Notes: generated by a model from the sequence alone, not told the origin. Positions 8,670 through 17,528 are shown, counted from the stretch's first letter. The stretch: 41,161 nt of DNA from Syntrophaceae bacterium UBA6112 (GCA_002423465.1 DIWG01000031.1:1-41161), one strand, 5' to 3'. Numbers and translations are program-made.

Positions 8670-9248
8670 ATGCAAGGGAGTCTTCAAAAACAACCCCAGA
8701 TTAAGATCCTGCCCGCCCTTAGAGTCAATGAGAGGCTTGATTTGCGAGAGGCGGACATCGACGAAGCCGTGAAAACGGTTCAGGGTGTCTTGCCACAGCA
8801 GGATGAGGGGGATATTGATATCACAATAACGATCTTGGAAAAAAACCTGAAGATCATGAGAGACTTGGCCCTGATGAAGGACACCTTGACTCATCTTGTA
8901 AGAGATGCAATGCCCGATCGCGGCAAGCTTCCACTGACGATCAATCAGGTCCATTTTGAAATTGAATCACTCCTCCATGGCAACGACTCTATGATCGGCG
9001 CATGCGCTTTCATTTCCCTCGCGGCAGCAGGCTCATACATACGTGTTGATGAGAAGATCAAGGAGAACATTCTGAAGCCCTTCTTTACCACACAAACGGA
9101 GAGCAACGGCATGGATCTCGCCATTGGTTACCGCATAATCAAGCAGCAGCGCGGGAGAATAAATAGCCGGGTGGGGCAGGGTAAAGAAGCCAACATATAT
9201 CTTCCACTGACCAGATTGGAAATCGTGAGCATGATGTCAATATCCTGA
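8670..9248 (+). CDS. Degenerate histidine-kinase ATPase-domain protein
   Basis: This is a 192-residue soluble protein behind a very strong ribosome site (AGGAGGTG, seven bases before ATG). Its second half follows a HATPase_c domain: LVRDAMPDRGKLPLT resembles the N-box region, KENILKPFFTT the F-box, GMDLAIGYRIIKQQRGRI the G2 region and QGKEANIYLPL the end. The usual DTGxGM motif of the G1 box is replaced by AAAGSYI, the GTGLGL motif is lost, and there is no HisKA domain. It is either a pseudokinase or regulator (anti-sigma-like) or a decaying gene whose frame is still open. Downstream at 9344-9445 lies another kinase fragment, which supports a history of decay in this spot. Confidence 0.6.
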   Translation: MQGSLQKQPQIKILPALRVNERLDLREADIDEAVKTVQGVLPQQDEGDIDITITILEKNLKIMRDLALMKDTLTHLVRDAMPDRGKLPLTINQVHFEIESLLHGNDSMIGACAFISLAAAGSYIRVDEKIKENILKPFFTTQTESNGMDLAIGYRIIKQQRGRINSRVGQGKEANIYLPLTRLEIVSMMSIS

Positions 9249-9343
9249 TCATCACAAGAATGGGGGGCAACCGATATCTCAAGGCATCACCGAAAGCAAG
9301 GAGGCAGAAAATGTCCCGGAAAAGCGCCGTAAAAAAATAGCAG

Positions 9344-9445
9344 GAATACGCCGGGAGCATCATCAACACCCGTGAACCCTGCATTGCTCAGGATCAAGCT
9401 TTAAAGGTAGTCACCGCCAGCCGTTCTTTGAGACACTGCTTTAAG
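9344..9445 (+). pseudogene. PAS-domain relic, duplicate of part of the kinase that follows
   Basis: The conceptual translation (EYAGSIINTREP, then DQALKVVTASRS and CFK) closely matches the second PAS domain of the next gene, encoded from 10624 (EYAESIINTVREP, DQNLRVVKASRS, FFK). One codon is missing and a stop (TAG at 9338) sits just before it in the same frame. It ends a few bases before the kinase start. A tiny reading frame with a good ribosome site (ATG 9311, 9 codons) lies just upstream. I see no intact gene here. Confidence 0.75.
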
Positions 9446-9462
9446 CAGAGGGTAGATTTTTC

Positions 9463-11751
9463 ATGAAGAATACTCATAAAATTACTGCTTCGTTTGCTGG
9501 AGTAGCCATACTGGTTTTTATGTTGGTGGCTGGATCGTTCTGGTCTTTCAGCCAAATCGAGGAAGCAGCCGAGGCTCGGAAGCATTCCTACATCATCATA
9601 CACCATGCGGATGATTTGCTGTCTGCATTGAAAGATGCCGAGACCGGTCAGCGCGGCTATTTGCTGACCGGTGATAAGGCCTTTCTGAAACCGTATTTGG
9701 CGGTGCGCGATGGCGTCCGAGGTCATCTCGAAGAATTACGTAAACTTACCTTAAACAATTCCGCCCGTCACCACCTGGATGTGCTGGCGCCACTCTTGAT
9801 GGCCAAAATGGCGGAAATGTCGCATACTATTAATTTGCGCCACAAAAGTGGCATGAATCCCGCGTTATTGGCTGTAAACAGTGGTAAGGGCAAGCTGTTA
9901 ATGGATTCAATTCGTGCCGAAATGAAAAGCTTCATCCAGATAGAAGAAGGTTTGCTGGCACAGCGCGAAGCAGCGTTCCAAGCGAACATGCGCCGCCTGT
10001 TTGTCGCCATCATATTCACCAGCCTGCTTGGACTGCTGTTTGTAATTTCATTCGCCTATTTAACCTATCGAGAAAAGCGGCAACAGCTTAAAAATTTAGC
10101 TTTTCTCCATACACAGCGGTTGCTCGAGATTCAGGAGGACGTGAATAAACAACTGCAGCAGGCCAATGTTACTTTGCAGATCAGCGAGGAAAAGCTCGCT
10201 GTTACGCTCAACTCCATCGGCGATGCGGTGATGGCCACCGATGCCGAAGGGCGCGTGACGCTCCTGAATCCCCTTGCCGAACGGCTCACCGGTTGGATGC
10301 AGGCGGAAGCCGACGGTCACCCGGTGGAAGAAATTTTTCGCATTATCAACGAGGAAACGCGTCAACCGTCCCCCCTTCCAGTAAAAGAAGCCCTGGCGCA
10401 TGGCACGGTCCAGGGCCTGGCAAACCACGTCTTGCTGATCGCACGCGATGGCAGCGAGTGCAATATCGACGACAGTTGCGCGCCGATTCGCACCCTCAAC
10501 GGTGAGGTGGTCGGCGTAGTGCTGGTATTCCGCGATGTCACCAAGCGCAGGGAGATCGAAAATGGGCTGGAAAAAACCCGTGAAGAACTGGAAGTAACTA
10601 AAATATATAAAGATGAAGCTCTCGAATACGCCGAAAGCATCATCAACACCGTGCGTGAACCACTAATCGCGCTGGATCAAAATTTAAGGGTGGTCAAAGC
10701 CAGCCGCTCCTTCTATGAATTCTTTAAGGTAAAACCTGAAGATACTCTGGGCCATCTTATTTATGATCTGGGCAATAAACAGTGGGATATCGATAAGCTG
10801 CGGGAACTGCTGGAAACCATCCTTCCCCAAAAGACAACCTTTGATGACTATGAGGTTGAACACGATTTTAGCACCATCGGCAAGCGGACAATGCTGTTGA
10901 ATGCCCGGCAAATTGAAAGATTGTTGGGAAGAGAGCGGATCATGCTCCTGGCCATTGAAGACATTACCGAGCGCAGGAAGATCGAAAATGGGCTGGAAAA
11001 AGCTCATAAAGACTTAGAAATGTTGACCGCCGAGTTACAACGCGTTGCTCGGGTAAAATCTGAATTTCTGGCCAACATGTCGCATGAGCTGAGGACCCCG
11101 CTTAACTCCATTAATGGTTTCTCCGAGGTATTATACGACGAGACTTTCGGCACACTGAATGAGAAGCAGAAGAAATACGTTAATAATGTATTAACCAGCG
11201 GAAAGCACCTTCTCCTGCTGATCAATCAGATACTGGATATGGCAAAGGTTGAAGCTGGTAAGATGAAGCTGGCATTATCCAGTTTACCCATGAAAAACCT
11301 GTTAAATGATATTTCACTGTTGTTAGCGGATATGGTCCGTAAAAAGAAGGTTCAAATGCTGCTTGAAATTGCAGAAGATCTGCCGAATATTGAGGCGGAT
11401 GAGCTCAAGGTCAAGGAGGTAATTTACAACCTGCTGTCTAACGCAGTTAAATTTACCCCTGAAGGTGGTAAAATCGGCATGCGGGCGAAAAAAGCCGACT
11501 CCGATATAGAAATCGTGGTCTGGGATACGGGAGTTGGTATCGCGCCCGAAAACATGGAAAAAATATTTGAGGGTTTTTTTCGCGTCGATACACCCTATTC
11601 CCGGGTAACGGAGGGGACCGGACTCGGTTTGCCGCTCTCCAAAAAACTGGTTGAACTGCACGGAGGGAGGCTATCCGTCGAATCAGAGGGGTTAAATAAG
11701 GGCACTTTGGTCCGGTTTACTCTGCCGATTGTATCCAGCAAGGTGGTGTGA
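9463..11751 (+). CDS. Membrane sensor histidine kinase, CHASE3-PAS-PAS-HisKA-HATPase
   Basis: This 762-residue inner-membrane sensor kinase has TM1 at about residues 9-29, a periplasmic CHASE3-like domain (about 40-175, with DAETGQRGYLLTG), TM2 at about 178-204, PAS 1 (about 245-365), PAS 2 (about 388-500), a HisKA domain with His541 in NMSHELRTPL, and HATPase_c (about 650-755) with NLLSNAVKF, DTGVGI and GTGLGLPLS all intact. The sequence ENGLEK occurs after each PAS domain, so the PAS-linker unit was duplicated internally. The stop is one base from the start of the response-regulator gene, so the two are co-transcribed and probably form a phosphorelay. The signal sensed is unknown. A relic of its PAS 2 region lies just upstream. 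Confidence 0.93.
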   Translation: MKNTHKITASFAGVAILVFMLVAGSFWSFSQIEEAAEARKHSYIIIHHADDLLSALKDAETGQRGYLLTGDKAFLKPYLAVRDGVRGHLEELRKLTLNNSARHHLDVLAPLLMAKMAEMSHTINLRHKSGMNPALLAVNSGKGKLLMDSIRAEMKSFIQIEEGLLAQREAAFQANMRRLFVAIIFTSLLGLLFVISFAYLTYREKRQQLKNLAFLHTQRLLEIQEDVNKQLQQANVTLQISEEKLAVTLNSIGDAVMATDAEGRVTLLNPLAERLTGWMQAEADGHPVEEIFRIINEETRQPSPLPVKEALAHGTVQGLANHVLLIARDGSECNIDDSCAPIRTLNGEVVGVVLVFRDVTKRREIENGLEKTREELEVTKIYKDEALEYAESIINTVREPLIALDQNLRVVKASRSFYEFFKVKPEDTLGHLIYDLGNKQWDIDKLRELLETILPQKTTFDDYEVEHDFSTIGKRTMLLNARQIERLLGRERIMLLAIEDITERRKIENGLEKAHKDLEMLTAELQRVARVKSEFLANMSHELRTPLNSINGFSEVLYDETFGTLNEKQKKYVNNVLTSGKHLLLLINQILDMAKVEAGKMKLALSSLPMKNLLNDISLLLADMVRKKKVQMLLEIAEDLPNIEADELKVKEVIYNLLSNAVKFTPEGGKIGMRAKKADSDIEIVVWDTGVGIAPENMEKIFEGFFRVDTPYSRVTEGTGLGLPLSKKLVELHGGRLSVESEGLNKGTLVRFTLPIVSSKVV

Positions 11752-11752
11752 G

Positions 11753-12118
11753 ATGAGGAATAAAGCATTGGTTGTCGACGATAATGGAAACAATCTGATG
11801 CTGGAAAAAGACCTTTTGGAGGTGGCCGGTTTTGAGGTATTCGATGCTGAAAATGCTGCTGATGGAATTGCCATTGCCAAGAGAGAAAAACCAGATATCA
11901 TACTGATGGATGTTCGGCTTCCCGATATGCGTGGCACCGAAGCCGCCAGGATATTACGTCAAGACAAAGAGACGCGCGATATTCCCATTGTTTTTGTGAC
12001 CGCTTCCGTAATGGCGGAAGGCAGAGAAGAGATAAAAGACATACCCAACAGCGGATTCATGGGCAAGCCTATCAATACGCGCACCTTTGCGAAAGAAATT
12101 AAACAATTCATAAAGTAA
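11753..12118 (+). CDS. Single-domain response regulator (CheY/DivK-like receiver)
   Basis: This is a 121-residue receiver domain without an output domain. The acidic pair Asp9-Asp10, the phosphoryl acceptor Asp53 (ILMDVRLPD), the conserved Thr (FVTAS) and Lys (GKPI) are all present. I take ATG 11753, one base after the kinase stop, instead of an upstream in-frame start at 11729 inside the kinase gene. Single-domain receivers usually pass phosphate within a relay or switch a partner protein. The likely partners are the kinase upstream and the HD-GYP regulator downstream (inference from operon order). Confidence 0.9.
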   Translation: MRNKALVVDDNGNNLMLEKDLLEVAGFEVFDAENAADGIAIAKREKPDIILMDVRLPDMRGTEAARILRQDKETRDIPIVFVTASVMAEGREEIKDIPNSGFMGKPINTRTFAKEIKQFIK

Positions 12119-12169
12119 GTTTTCCAACATATTGAGAAGCAAATTTCGAGAAAGATAAGAGATCAGCAG

Positions 12170-13243
12170 ATGAAAGACAAACCGGTCATCCTGGTGGTTG
12201 ATGACCAGCCCCAAAATATCGAACTTCTCGAAGCATATCTTGTTCCGCAGGGTTATGAAATTGTCACGGCCGCAAATGGTGAAGAGGCGCTGGGGAAGCT
12301 TTCCGGTAATCAAATCGATCTGATTTTGCTGGACGTGATGATGCCCGGCATGGATGGCTTTGAAGTTGCCCGCAGGGTCAGGCGAGATGATACCCACCGA
12401 TTGCTTCCGATCATCCTGGTTACCGCATTGCGCGAAGCGGAAGACCGGGTCAAGGGTATTGAAGCCGGGTGCGATGATTTTATTTCTAAACCTTTTGATA
12501 AAATGGAGCTTTTGGCCCGGGTTCGCTCCCTGCTCAAGGTCAAGGCCTACAACGACTTGATGGGAAATTACCGGACGGAGTTGGAGTCCGAGGTAACCAA
12601 AAAGACCGAGGAATTGAAGAACGCCTTTGAGATGATCAAAGCGGATTCGCTGGAGACGATTTACCGGCTGTCCATGGCTTCTGAGTACAAAGATAAGGAA
12701 ACTGGAGCACATATCAAACGCATGAGCCATTATTCCGCCGCCGTTGCCCGCCGCATGGGACTGGATGAAAATACCGTTGAAATTATTCTTTATTCAGCGC
12801 CCATGCATGATCTAGGCAAGATAGGCATTCCCGACCTGATCCTGTTGAAACCAGCCAGGCTTGACCCGGCGGAATGGGAAATAATGAAGCAGCATTCGGT
12901 CATCGGCGCCGAAATCCTCAGGGGCTCGGACGCCGAATTCATTAGGATGGGAGAGACGATAGCCCGGTGTCATCATGAGAAGTGGGATGGAAGCGGCTAT
13001 CCGAATGGTCTGAAGGGGATAGAGATACCCATCGCCGGCCGCATCACGGCAATCGCGGATGTATTCGATGCCCTGACTTCCAAGCGACCCTATAAGGAAC
13101 CCTTCTCCGTGGAGAAATCACTGGCCATTATTCGGGAAGGGAGGGGAAGTCATTTTGATCCGGATGTGGTGGATGCCTTCTTTGCCGTCCAGGATGAGGT
13201 CCTCACGATCAAGAAGCAATATGGTGACGAAAATAATGAATAA
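12170..13243 (+). CDS. Response regulator with HD-GYP output domain (cyclic-di-GMP phosphodiesterase)
   Basis: This 357-residue cytoplasmic protein has a receiver domain (about 5-120, acceptor Asp55 in LLDVMMPGMDG, Lys in SKPFDK), a short helical linker (about 128-165), and an HD-GYP domain (about 165-345). The metal-binding HD pair is His213-Asp214 (MHDLGKIGIPD), with His268-His269 and the GSGYP motif (Gly276-Tyr277-Pro278) intact, so it should degrade cyclic di-GMP. It lies 51 bases after the single-domain regulator and is probably in the same operon. A diverged fragment of the 3' end of a related gene is found at 17216-17296. Confidence 0.93.
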   Translation: MKDKPVILVVDDQPQNIELLEAYLVPQGYEIVTAANGEEALGKLSGNQIDLILLDVMMPGMDGFEVARRVRRDDTHRLLPIILVTALREAEDRVKGIEAGCDDFISKPFDKMELLARVRSLLKVKAYNDLMGNYRTELESEVTKKTEELKNAFEMIKADSLETIYRLSMASEYKDKETGAHIKRMSHYSAAVARRMGLDENTVEIILYSAPMHDLGKIGIPDLILLKPARLDPAEWEIMKQHSVIGAEILRGSDAEFIRMGETIARCHHEKWDGSGYPNGLKGIEIPIAGRITAIADVFDALTSKRPYKEPFSVEKSLAIIREGRGSHFDPDVVDAFFAVQDEVLTIKKQYGDENNE

Positions 13244-13483
13244 AAATAACGTAATAGATCCGCTGAATGGATGCCATAAGCGGCCGCTTCCCCAACAAGA
13301 AACACATGATAGTTGATTCGTTCTAATATCTAAATATATCTTGTAGTTACAAATTGCGGTCAAGATGACTGCAAACCCGGAATTCCGAGGCTTCTCCCCC
13401 TGAGCCAAGGCAACGAATCTTTATGCTCCGACAGTCTGCTTTAGAGCGCATGAGGAGAGACCTTTGAAAAACGCCCCTGCTTT

Positions 13484-13552
13484 GTCATTCCCGCGAAAGC
13501 GGGAATCCAGAAGGTCTTAAAAGGACTGGATTCCTGCTTCCGCAGGAATGAC
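13484..13552. repeat. 69-nt inverted-repeat element, copy 1
   Basis: Each arm begins or ends with GTCATTCC/GGAATGAC, and the two 27-nt arms pair at 24 of 27 positions. Each arm is also self-complementary (ATTCCCGCGAAAGCGGGAAT). Related elements lie at 19241-19302 and 25739-25807. Such REP/dRS3-like palindromes are common intergenic repeats in proteobacteria. The remaining gene-free stretch 13244-13608 holds a 12-base palindrome at 13278-13289 and nothing else I can identify. The element lies between the convergent HD-GYP and GGDEF-EAL genes and may also end transcription. Confidence 0.85.
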
Positions 13553-13608
13553 GATTTACCGAATTTCGGGAGAAATTCAAAGCTCTCGAGGAGATCAGGC
13601 GCCGGCGT

Positions 13609-16600
13609 CTACAGATGTTCTCTTGCCAGGATCCCCGGGATCTCCTCCGCCGGCAAAGGACGGCTGAAGAGGTAACCCTGGATTTCGTCGCATCCGTGTT
13701 CCTGCAGGAAGGACAATTGCGCCTCTGTCTCCACACCTTCGGCAATGGTCTTCAACTTCAGGCTGTGTGCCATCGCGATGATCGCCCTGACGATGGCCTG
13801 ATCTCTGGGGTCGGATGACAGGCCCATGACGAAAGACTGATCGATCTTCAAAAAATCCAGCAACGGCAACCGCTTCAAATAGCTCAAGGATGAATATCCC
13901 GTTCCAAAATCATCAATCGAAATCCGTATCCCCATCGCTTTGAGTTCATTCAGGATCAGAATAGCCTTCTCCGGGTTCCGCATAATGGTGCTTTCCGTGA
14001 TTTCCACCTCCAGGCACTGCGGAGAAATCAGGGTATCCTGCAGGGCCTCTTGAACGATTTCGATCAGGTTCTGTTGATCGAATTGGCGACCCGACACGTT
14101 CAGGGCAATCTTCATCTGTTGATAACCGGCTTCCTGCCATGTTTTGATTTGGCGACAGGCGGTGCGTATGACAAATTCGCCGATGGGGATGATGAGGCCG
14201 CTTGTTTCGGCCAAGGGAATAAATTGCATGGGCGGAATCAATCCTTTGGTGGGGTGTTTCCAGCGGATCAGCGCTTCCATCCCCGTGACCATTCTTGATG
14301 CCGCATCCACCTGCGGTTGGTAGTAGAGCACCAGTTCGTTGCGCTCCAGGGCCTTATGCAGGTCGTTTTCCATGGTCAGGAGTCCCAGGACCGAAGAATG
14401 CATCGAGCTTGAGTAAAAGTGATAGCTGTTTTTCCCTTCGCTCTTTGAGTACCTCATGGCCTTTTCGGCGTTTTTCAGGAGGTCGTCAATATCCGTTCCG
14501 TCATCGGGATACAATGAAATGCCGATACTGACGGTTAAAAAGACCTCGTGACCGTTTAGTTCATAGGGGGTTGACATTTCCGCAAGCAAGCGACGGGATG
14601 TTCTTGCGGCGTCCTGAGCCTGGTTGAGATCATGTGCCAAGACGATAAACTCGTCTCCACCCACCCGGGATACAACATTCACGGTCTCATGTTCATCCGA
14701 TCTGGCAATGTAGTCGCTTTTCCGTAAAACGTTGGTAAGCCTGACGGCAACGGCCTTCAGCAGGAGATCTCCGGTGCTGTGTCCGAGCGTATCGTTAATC
14801 CGCTGAAAATTATCCAATCCGATGTAAATCAGGCCAAATATCTCTTTATGGCGGTGGGCATGTTCAATGGATCTTTTTATAAGCTCTTTATGAAATGTGC
14901 GGTTCGGCAGTCCTGTCAGGCTGTCATAATAAGCCAGCAGGTGAATCTTGTCCGCCGCCTTCCTGCCTTCCGTGAGATCCTCAATGATCGCCAGCCCGTA
15001 AAGTACATTGCCGTCTTGCCCATGGATGGCGGAGATGGTAGCATTCGCCCACAAGATCGTGCCATCCTTTCTGATATACCGCTTTTCCATGCGGAACACA
15101 GGGGTGCCGTCTGCGAATAATTGTCCTAATAATTCCTTGCTCTTCTCCCTGTCTTCTACGTGGGTGATATCTGCAATGTTTTGACCGGCAAGTTCCTGTT
15201 CGGTATACCCCAACAACTCACAAAGCACTTTATTCGCCGCGATAATGGTGTGGTCCGGACTTTCTATACCCAAACCGACAGGTCCTTCATCAAAGATGCG
15301 CCTGAACCGCTCTTCGCTCAGCCGCAACCCTTCCTCCGCCTGCTTGCGCTTGGTAATGTCACGGGTTAATCCCAGGATCCCCATGGGGTGCTGATTTTCA
15401 TCCCTGATAAAGGAAAGCTTCACCTCCGTCCATACGGTGGTCCCATCTTTCCGGATCATCTCCAGTTCAAGCGTTTTGGATTTAGGCATATCGCCTGGTT
15501 TGGATTTTTCCAGTTCCATGATTTCGGATAAGGTCTCCACGGCCAGATCCAGGGAGGAGGGCGCCAATATCTCAGAAGGTTGCTGCTTCAACACCTCTTC
15601 CGGTTCGTATCCCCTCAGGATCTTCACGGAAGGGCTGACATAGGTGTAATTCAGATTCATATCCAAAACGAAAATGACGTCAGCGACGTTGTCGGCCAAC
15701 AGGCGATATTTTTTTTCACTTTCCTTCAAAGCCGCCTCCGCCCGCTTACGGTCGGTGACGTCGCTGGACACGGAGATGATGCCCACAGCCTTCTTTGCCT
15801 CGTCCCGCATAAAGGACAGATGGTTCTCCATCAAAACGATGGAGCCGTCCTTTCTGTATTGTTCCACCTCCACGATGCGGATTCTGTCGGGATCCGCCAT
15901 ACCGCCGGCTTCCAATTTCATCTCTTCTTCGAAGACATTGGCGCTGATCTGCAAGGATTCTGGCGTCATGGCCTGTTCAAAGGTTTGCGCCACGGCCTCT
16001 TCAGCCGTGTATCCCCGCATACGCAGGACGGAAGGGCTGACATAGGTAAAGTGCAAATTCATGTCCATGACCGTTATGACGTCCGCCATGTTATCCAACA
16101 CCCAACGGTACTTCTCTTCGCTCTCCCGCAATGTTTCCTCCGACCGCTTGCGGTCGCTGATGTCACGAACGAAACCGAGGACGATTCCTTGACCCATCTG
16201 CCGAACCACGCTGGTGCTGATTTCAACGGGTATGATGCGCCCCTCTTTGCTGGTTAGCTCAATCTCATCCGGGCCGGTGGATTTTCCCTCGATATTGGCC
16301 TGAAGCAACTGGGCGGCTTTGGTCAGGCTTTTTCCCGGCAGGATGTTCAACTCCAGGAAATTTTTACCGATCAGTTCCTCTCGCCGGTAACCGGTAATCT
16401 CTTCGCACTTGCGGTTGCCGTAAAGGAAGTTGCCTTCCAGATCGCTCAAATAAACACCGTCCGGGGCATTCTCCAAGTAGCTCCTGAACAATTCCTCGCT
16501 CACACGAAGTTTTTCCTCCACGCGCTTTTGTTCCGTAATGTCTATGAGGATTCCCTGTGCGCCCATAAACAGGTCGGCCTCCATGATCGGCCTGGTTTTC

Positions 16601-16971
16601 GTCCGCGCCCATCTTACCTCACCGGATTTGTTGATCACTCTATACTCGGAGGGGAATTCTTTACCTTTGCGGAGTTCAGAAAACCATTCAGCCCGATTAC
16701 TCAGATCATCCTTATGCGCAAGCTCGATAAAGTTCTTCCCGACGATTTCAGCCGAATCGTATCCAAGCATATCCCTGACAGCCGGACTGATATAGAGAAC
16801 AACACCCTGGCTGTCCAATTCATAGATGATGTCCCTGAGGTTTTCCACCAGGCTCCGGTATTTCTCCGTGCTATCCGGTTTGTTTAGAGCGGCATTTTGC
16901 AAGCGCAATTCCGTCAGCTCATCCATGAGCTGCTTCTTTGTCTTATGATCATCTTTCATAGCGTCACCCAT
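13609..16971 (-). CDS. Multi-PAS GGDEF-EAL protein (cyclic-di-GMP turnover)
   Basis: This 1120-residue cytoplasmic protein without membrane segments has a short coiled N-terminus and five PAS/PAC units (about 38-155, 160-280, 285-410, 415-545 and 550-670). A GGDEF domain follows (about 680-850, intact GGDEF at 771-775, RKSD-type I-site separated from it by an insertion), then an EAL domain (about 865-1115; Glu-Ala-Leu at 899-901 in GMEALIRWKHP, and DDFGTGYSS). Both catalytic motifs are intact, so synthesis and degradation of cyclic di-GMP are both possible; which dominates cannot be told. The second start, Met5 at 16959, is equally plausible. A sigma-54 promoter with upstream sites (17042-17189) points at this gene, the same module found in front of tpsB. 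Confidence 0.93.
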   Translation of the reverse strand: MGDAMKDDHKTKKQLMDELTELRLQNAALNKPDSTEKYRSLVENLRDIIYELDSQGVVLYISPAVRDMLGYDSAEIVGKNFIELAHKDDLSNRAEWFSELRKGKEFPSEYRVINKSGEVRWARTKTRPIMEADLFMGAQGILIDITEQKRVEEKLRVSEELFRSYLENAPDGVYLSDLEGNFLYGNRKCEEITGYRREELIGKNFLELNILPGKSLTKAAQLLQANIEGKSTGPDEIELTSKEGRIIPVEISTSVVRQMGQGIVLGFVRDISDRKRSEETLRESEEKYRWVLDNMADVITVMDMNLHFTYVSPSVLRMRGYTAEEAVAQTFEQAMTPESLQISANVFEEEMKLEAGGMADPDRIRIVEVEQYRKDGSIVLMENHLSFMRDEAKKAVGIISVSSDVTDRKRAEAALKESEKKYRLLADNVADVIFVLDMNLNYTYVSPSVKILRGYEPEEVLKQQPSEILAPSSLDLAVETLSEIMELEKSKPGDMPKSKTLELEMIRKDGTTVWTEVKLSFIRDENQHPMGILGLTRDITKRKQAEEGLRLSEERFRRIFDEGPVGLGIESPDHTIIAANKVLCELLGYTEQELAGQNIADITHVEDREKSKELLGQLFADGTPVFRMEKRYIRKDGTILWANATISAIHGQDGNVLYGLAIIEDLTEGRKAADKIHLLAYYDSLTGLPNRTFHKELIKRSIEHAHRHKEIFGLIYIGLDNFQRINDTLGHSTGDLLLKAVAVRLTNVLRKSDYIARSDEHETVNVVSRVGGDEFIVLAHDLNQAQDAARTSRRLLAEMSTPYELNGHEVFLTVSIGISLYPDDGTDIDDLLKNAEKAMRYSKSEGKNSYHFYSSSMHSSVLGLLTMENDLHKALERNELVLYYQPQVDAASRMVTGMEALIRWKHPTKGLIPPMQFIPLAETSGLIIPIGEFVIRTACRQIKTWQEAGYQQMKIALNVSGRQFDQQNLIEIVQEALQDTLISPQCLEVEITESTIMRNPEKAILILNELKAMGIRISIDDFGTGYSSLSYLKRLPLLDFLKIDQSFVMGLSSDPRDQAIVRAIIAMAHSLKLKTIAEGVETEAQLSFLQEHGCDEIQGYLFSRPLPAEEIPGILAREHL

Positions 16972-17041
16972 TAGGTAGGCAGCGAATCGAATTGATCAGA
17001 ATTCGCTTTTAAGTGAGATGAACAGGGTAATATCAATACAC

Positions 17042-17058
17042 AGCAAATTACCTGCCAA
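17042..17058 (-). promoter_or_regulatory. Sigma-54 promoter of the PAS-GGDEF-EAL gene
   Basis: On the minus strand: TTGGCAGG, then TAAT, then TTGCTG, with GG (17056-17055) and GC (17044-17043) ten bases apart. Predicted transcription start is near 17031, about 60 bases before the gene start at 16971. It is nearly identical to the promoters at 1265-1281 and 19733-19749. Confidence 0.8.
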
Positions 17059-17155
17059 TAAAGCTAAGGGAATCGGCCTATTGAAAATAACCTTTCAGAA
17101 ACAATTGATTAGGCTGATAGAGAGCATAGCAGAAAAGCATGCAATGATTCGTTGG

Positions 17156-17189
17156 CCTCAATATTTGGTGGAACCACAGCATGTTGAGG
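17156..17189. promoter_or_regulatory. Candidate activator-binding site (UAS) B
   Basis: Site 1 is CCTCAATATTTGGTGG, then AA, then site 2 CCACAGCATGTTGAGG. It lies 97 bp upstream of the sigma-54 element at 17042-17058, the same arrangement and spacing as copies A and C. The bases between UAS and promoter are A+T-rich, which would suit IHF-assisted looping (inference). Confidence 0.7.
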
Positions 17190-17215
17190 GATAGTTGGAG
17201 GGCGGGGGAGCCATG

Positions 17216-17296
17216 TTGATCCGGATTTGCTGGATGCCTTCTTTATCATCCGGGACGAGATACCCGCGATCGAGAAGCATTGTGGTCACGATCATC
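17216..17296 (+). pseudogene. Relic of the 3' end of an HD-GYP response-regulator gene
   Basis: The bases match 13157-13237 of the HD-GYP gene at roughly three in four positions. The frame reads DPDLLDAFFIIRDEIPAIEK, the counterpart of DPDVVDAFFAVQDEVLTIKK. No upstream domain is present and the frame runs into unrelated sequence before stopping. The divergence suggests it came from another paralog, not from a recent copy of the gene at 12170. Confidence 0.75.
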
Positions 17297-17317
17297 GAAA
17301 GGTTTTTGATTGGGCCG

Positions 17318-17503
17318 TCATCTCGTCCCGAAATAGACGAGGAGGAGGCCGAGAGTGACAGCGGCGGCGCCCATGATCCGGAGCGACGAATCGGGAATTT
17401 CCGTCAGTTTGAGCAGATAGATCTTGATCTTGTCGGGAAAGGTGAAATAGGGGAGCCCTTCGATAACGAAGACCATCCCCAGGACGCAAAGAAAATACTT
17501 CAT
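17318..17503 (-). CDS. DUF2065 family small membrane protein
   Basis: This 61-residue protein is mostly two membrane segments (about 3-15 and 41-58) joined by LPYFTFPDKIKIYLLKLTEIPD. That layout, with an early EGLPYF motif and a closing GLLLVYF, is characteristic of DUF2065, a family of unknown function. Its start codon is directly preceded by a leftover of the 3' end of mazG (17505-17528), and the real mazG stop at 20014 is followed by the first bases of this gene. It was therefore formerly the gene next to mazG. Confidence 0.8.
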   Translation of the reverse strand: MKYFLCVLGMVFVIEGLPYFTFPDKIKIYLLKLTEIPDSSLRIMGAAAVTLGLLLVYFGTR

Positions 17504-17528
17504 CGGTTTTCAGAATATCCCTTCATTT
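17495..17528. repeat. 34-bp direct repeat (mazG end/DUF2065 start), left copy
   Basis: It matches 20009-20042 at 32 of 34 bases. The repeat spans the first codons of DUF2065 and the last codons of mazG (minus strand: KGYSEN). The two copies bracket 17529-20008, which carries the YihY, UspA and lmo0937-type genes. This is a footprint of duplication or insertion between two formerly adjacent genes. Confidence 0.85.

Noticed and set aside
9311..9340. Nine-codon frame with an AGGAGG-type ribosome site before the kinase
   Set aside because: It ends in the stop that interrupts the PAS relic and is best seen as part of that decayed gene; evidence for a leader peptide is lacking.
13278..13289. 12-base palindrome AAGCGGCCGCTT after the HD-GYP gene
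   Set aside because: A lone short palindrome without a T-run or repeats elsewhere in the window; not enough for a terminator or operator.
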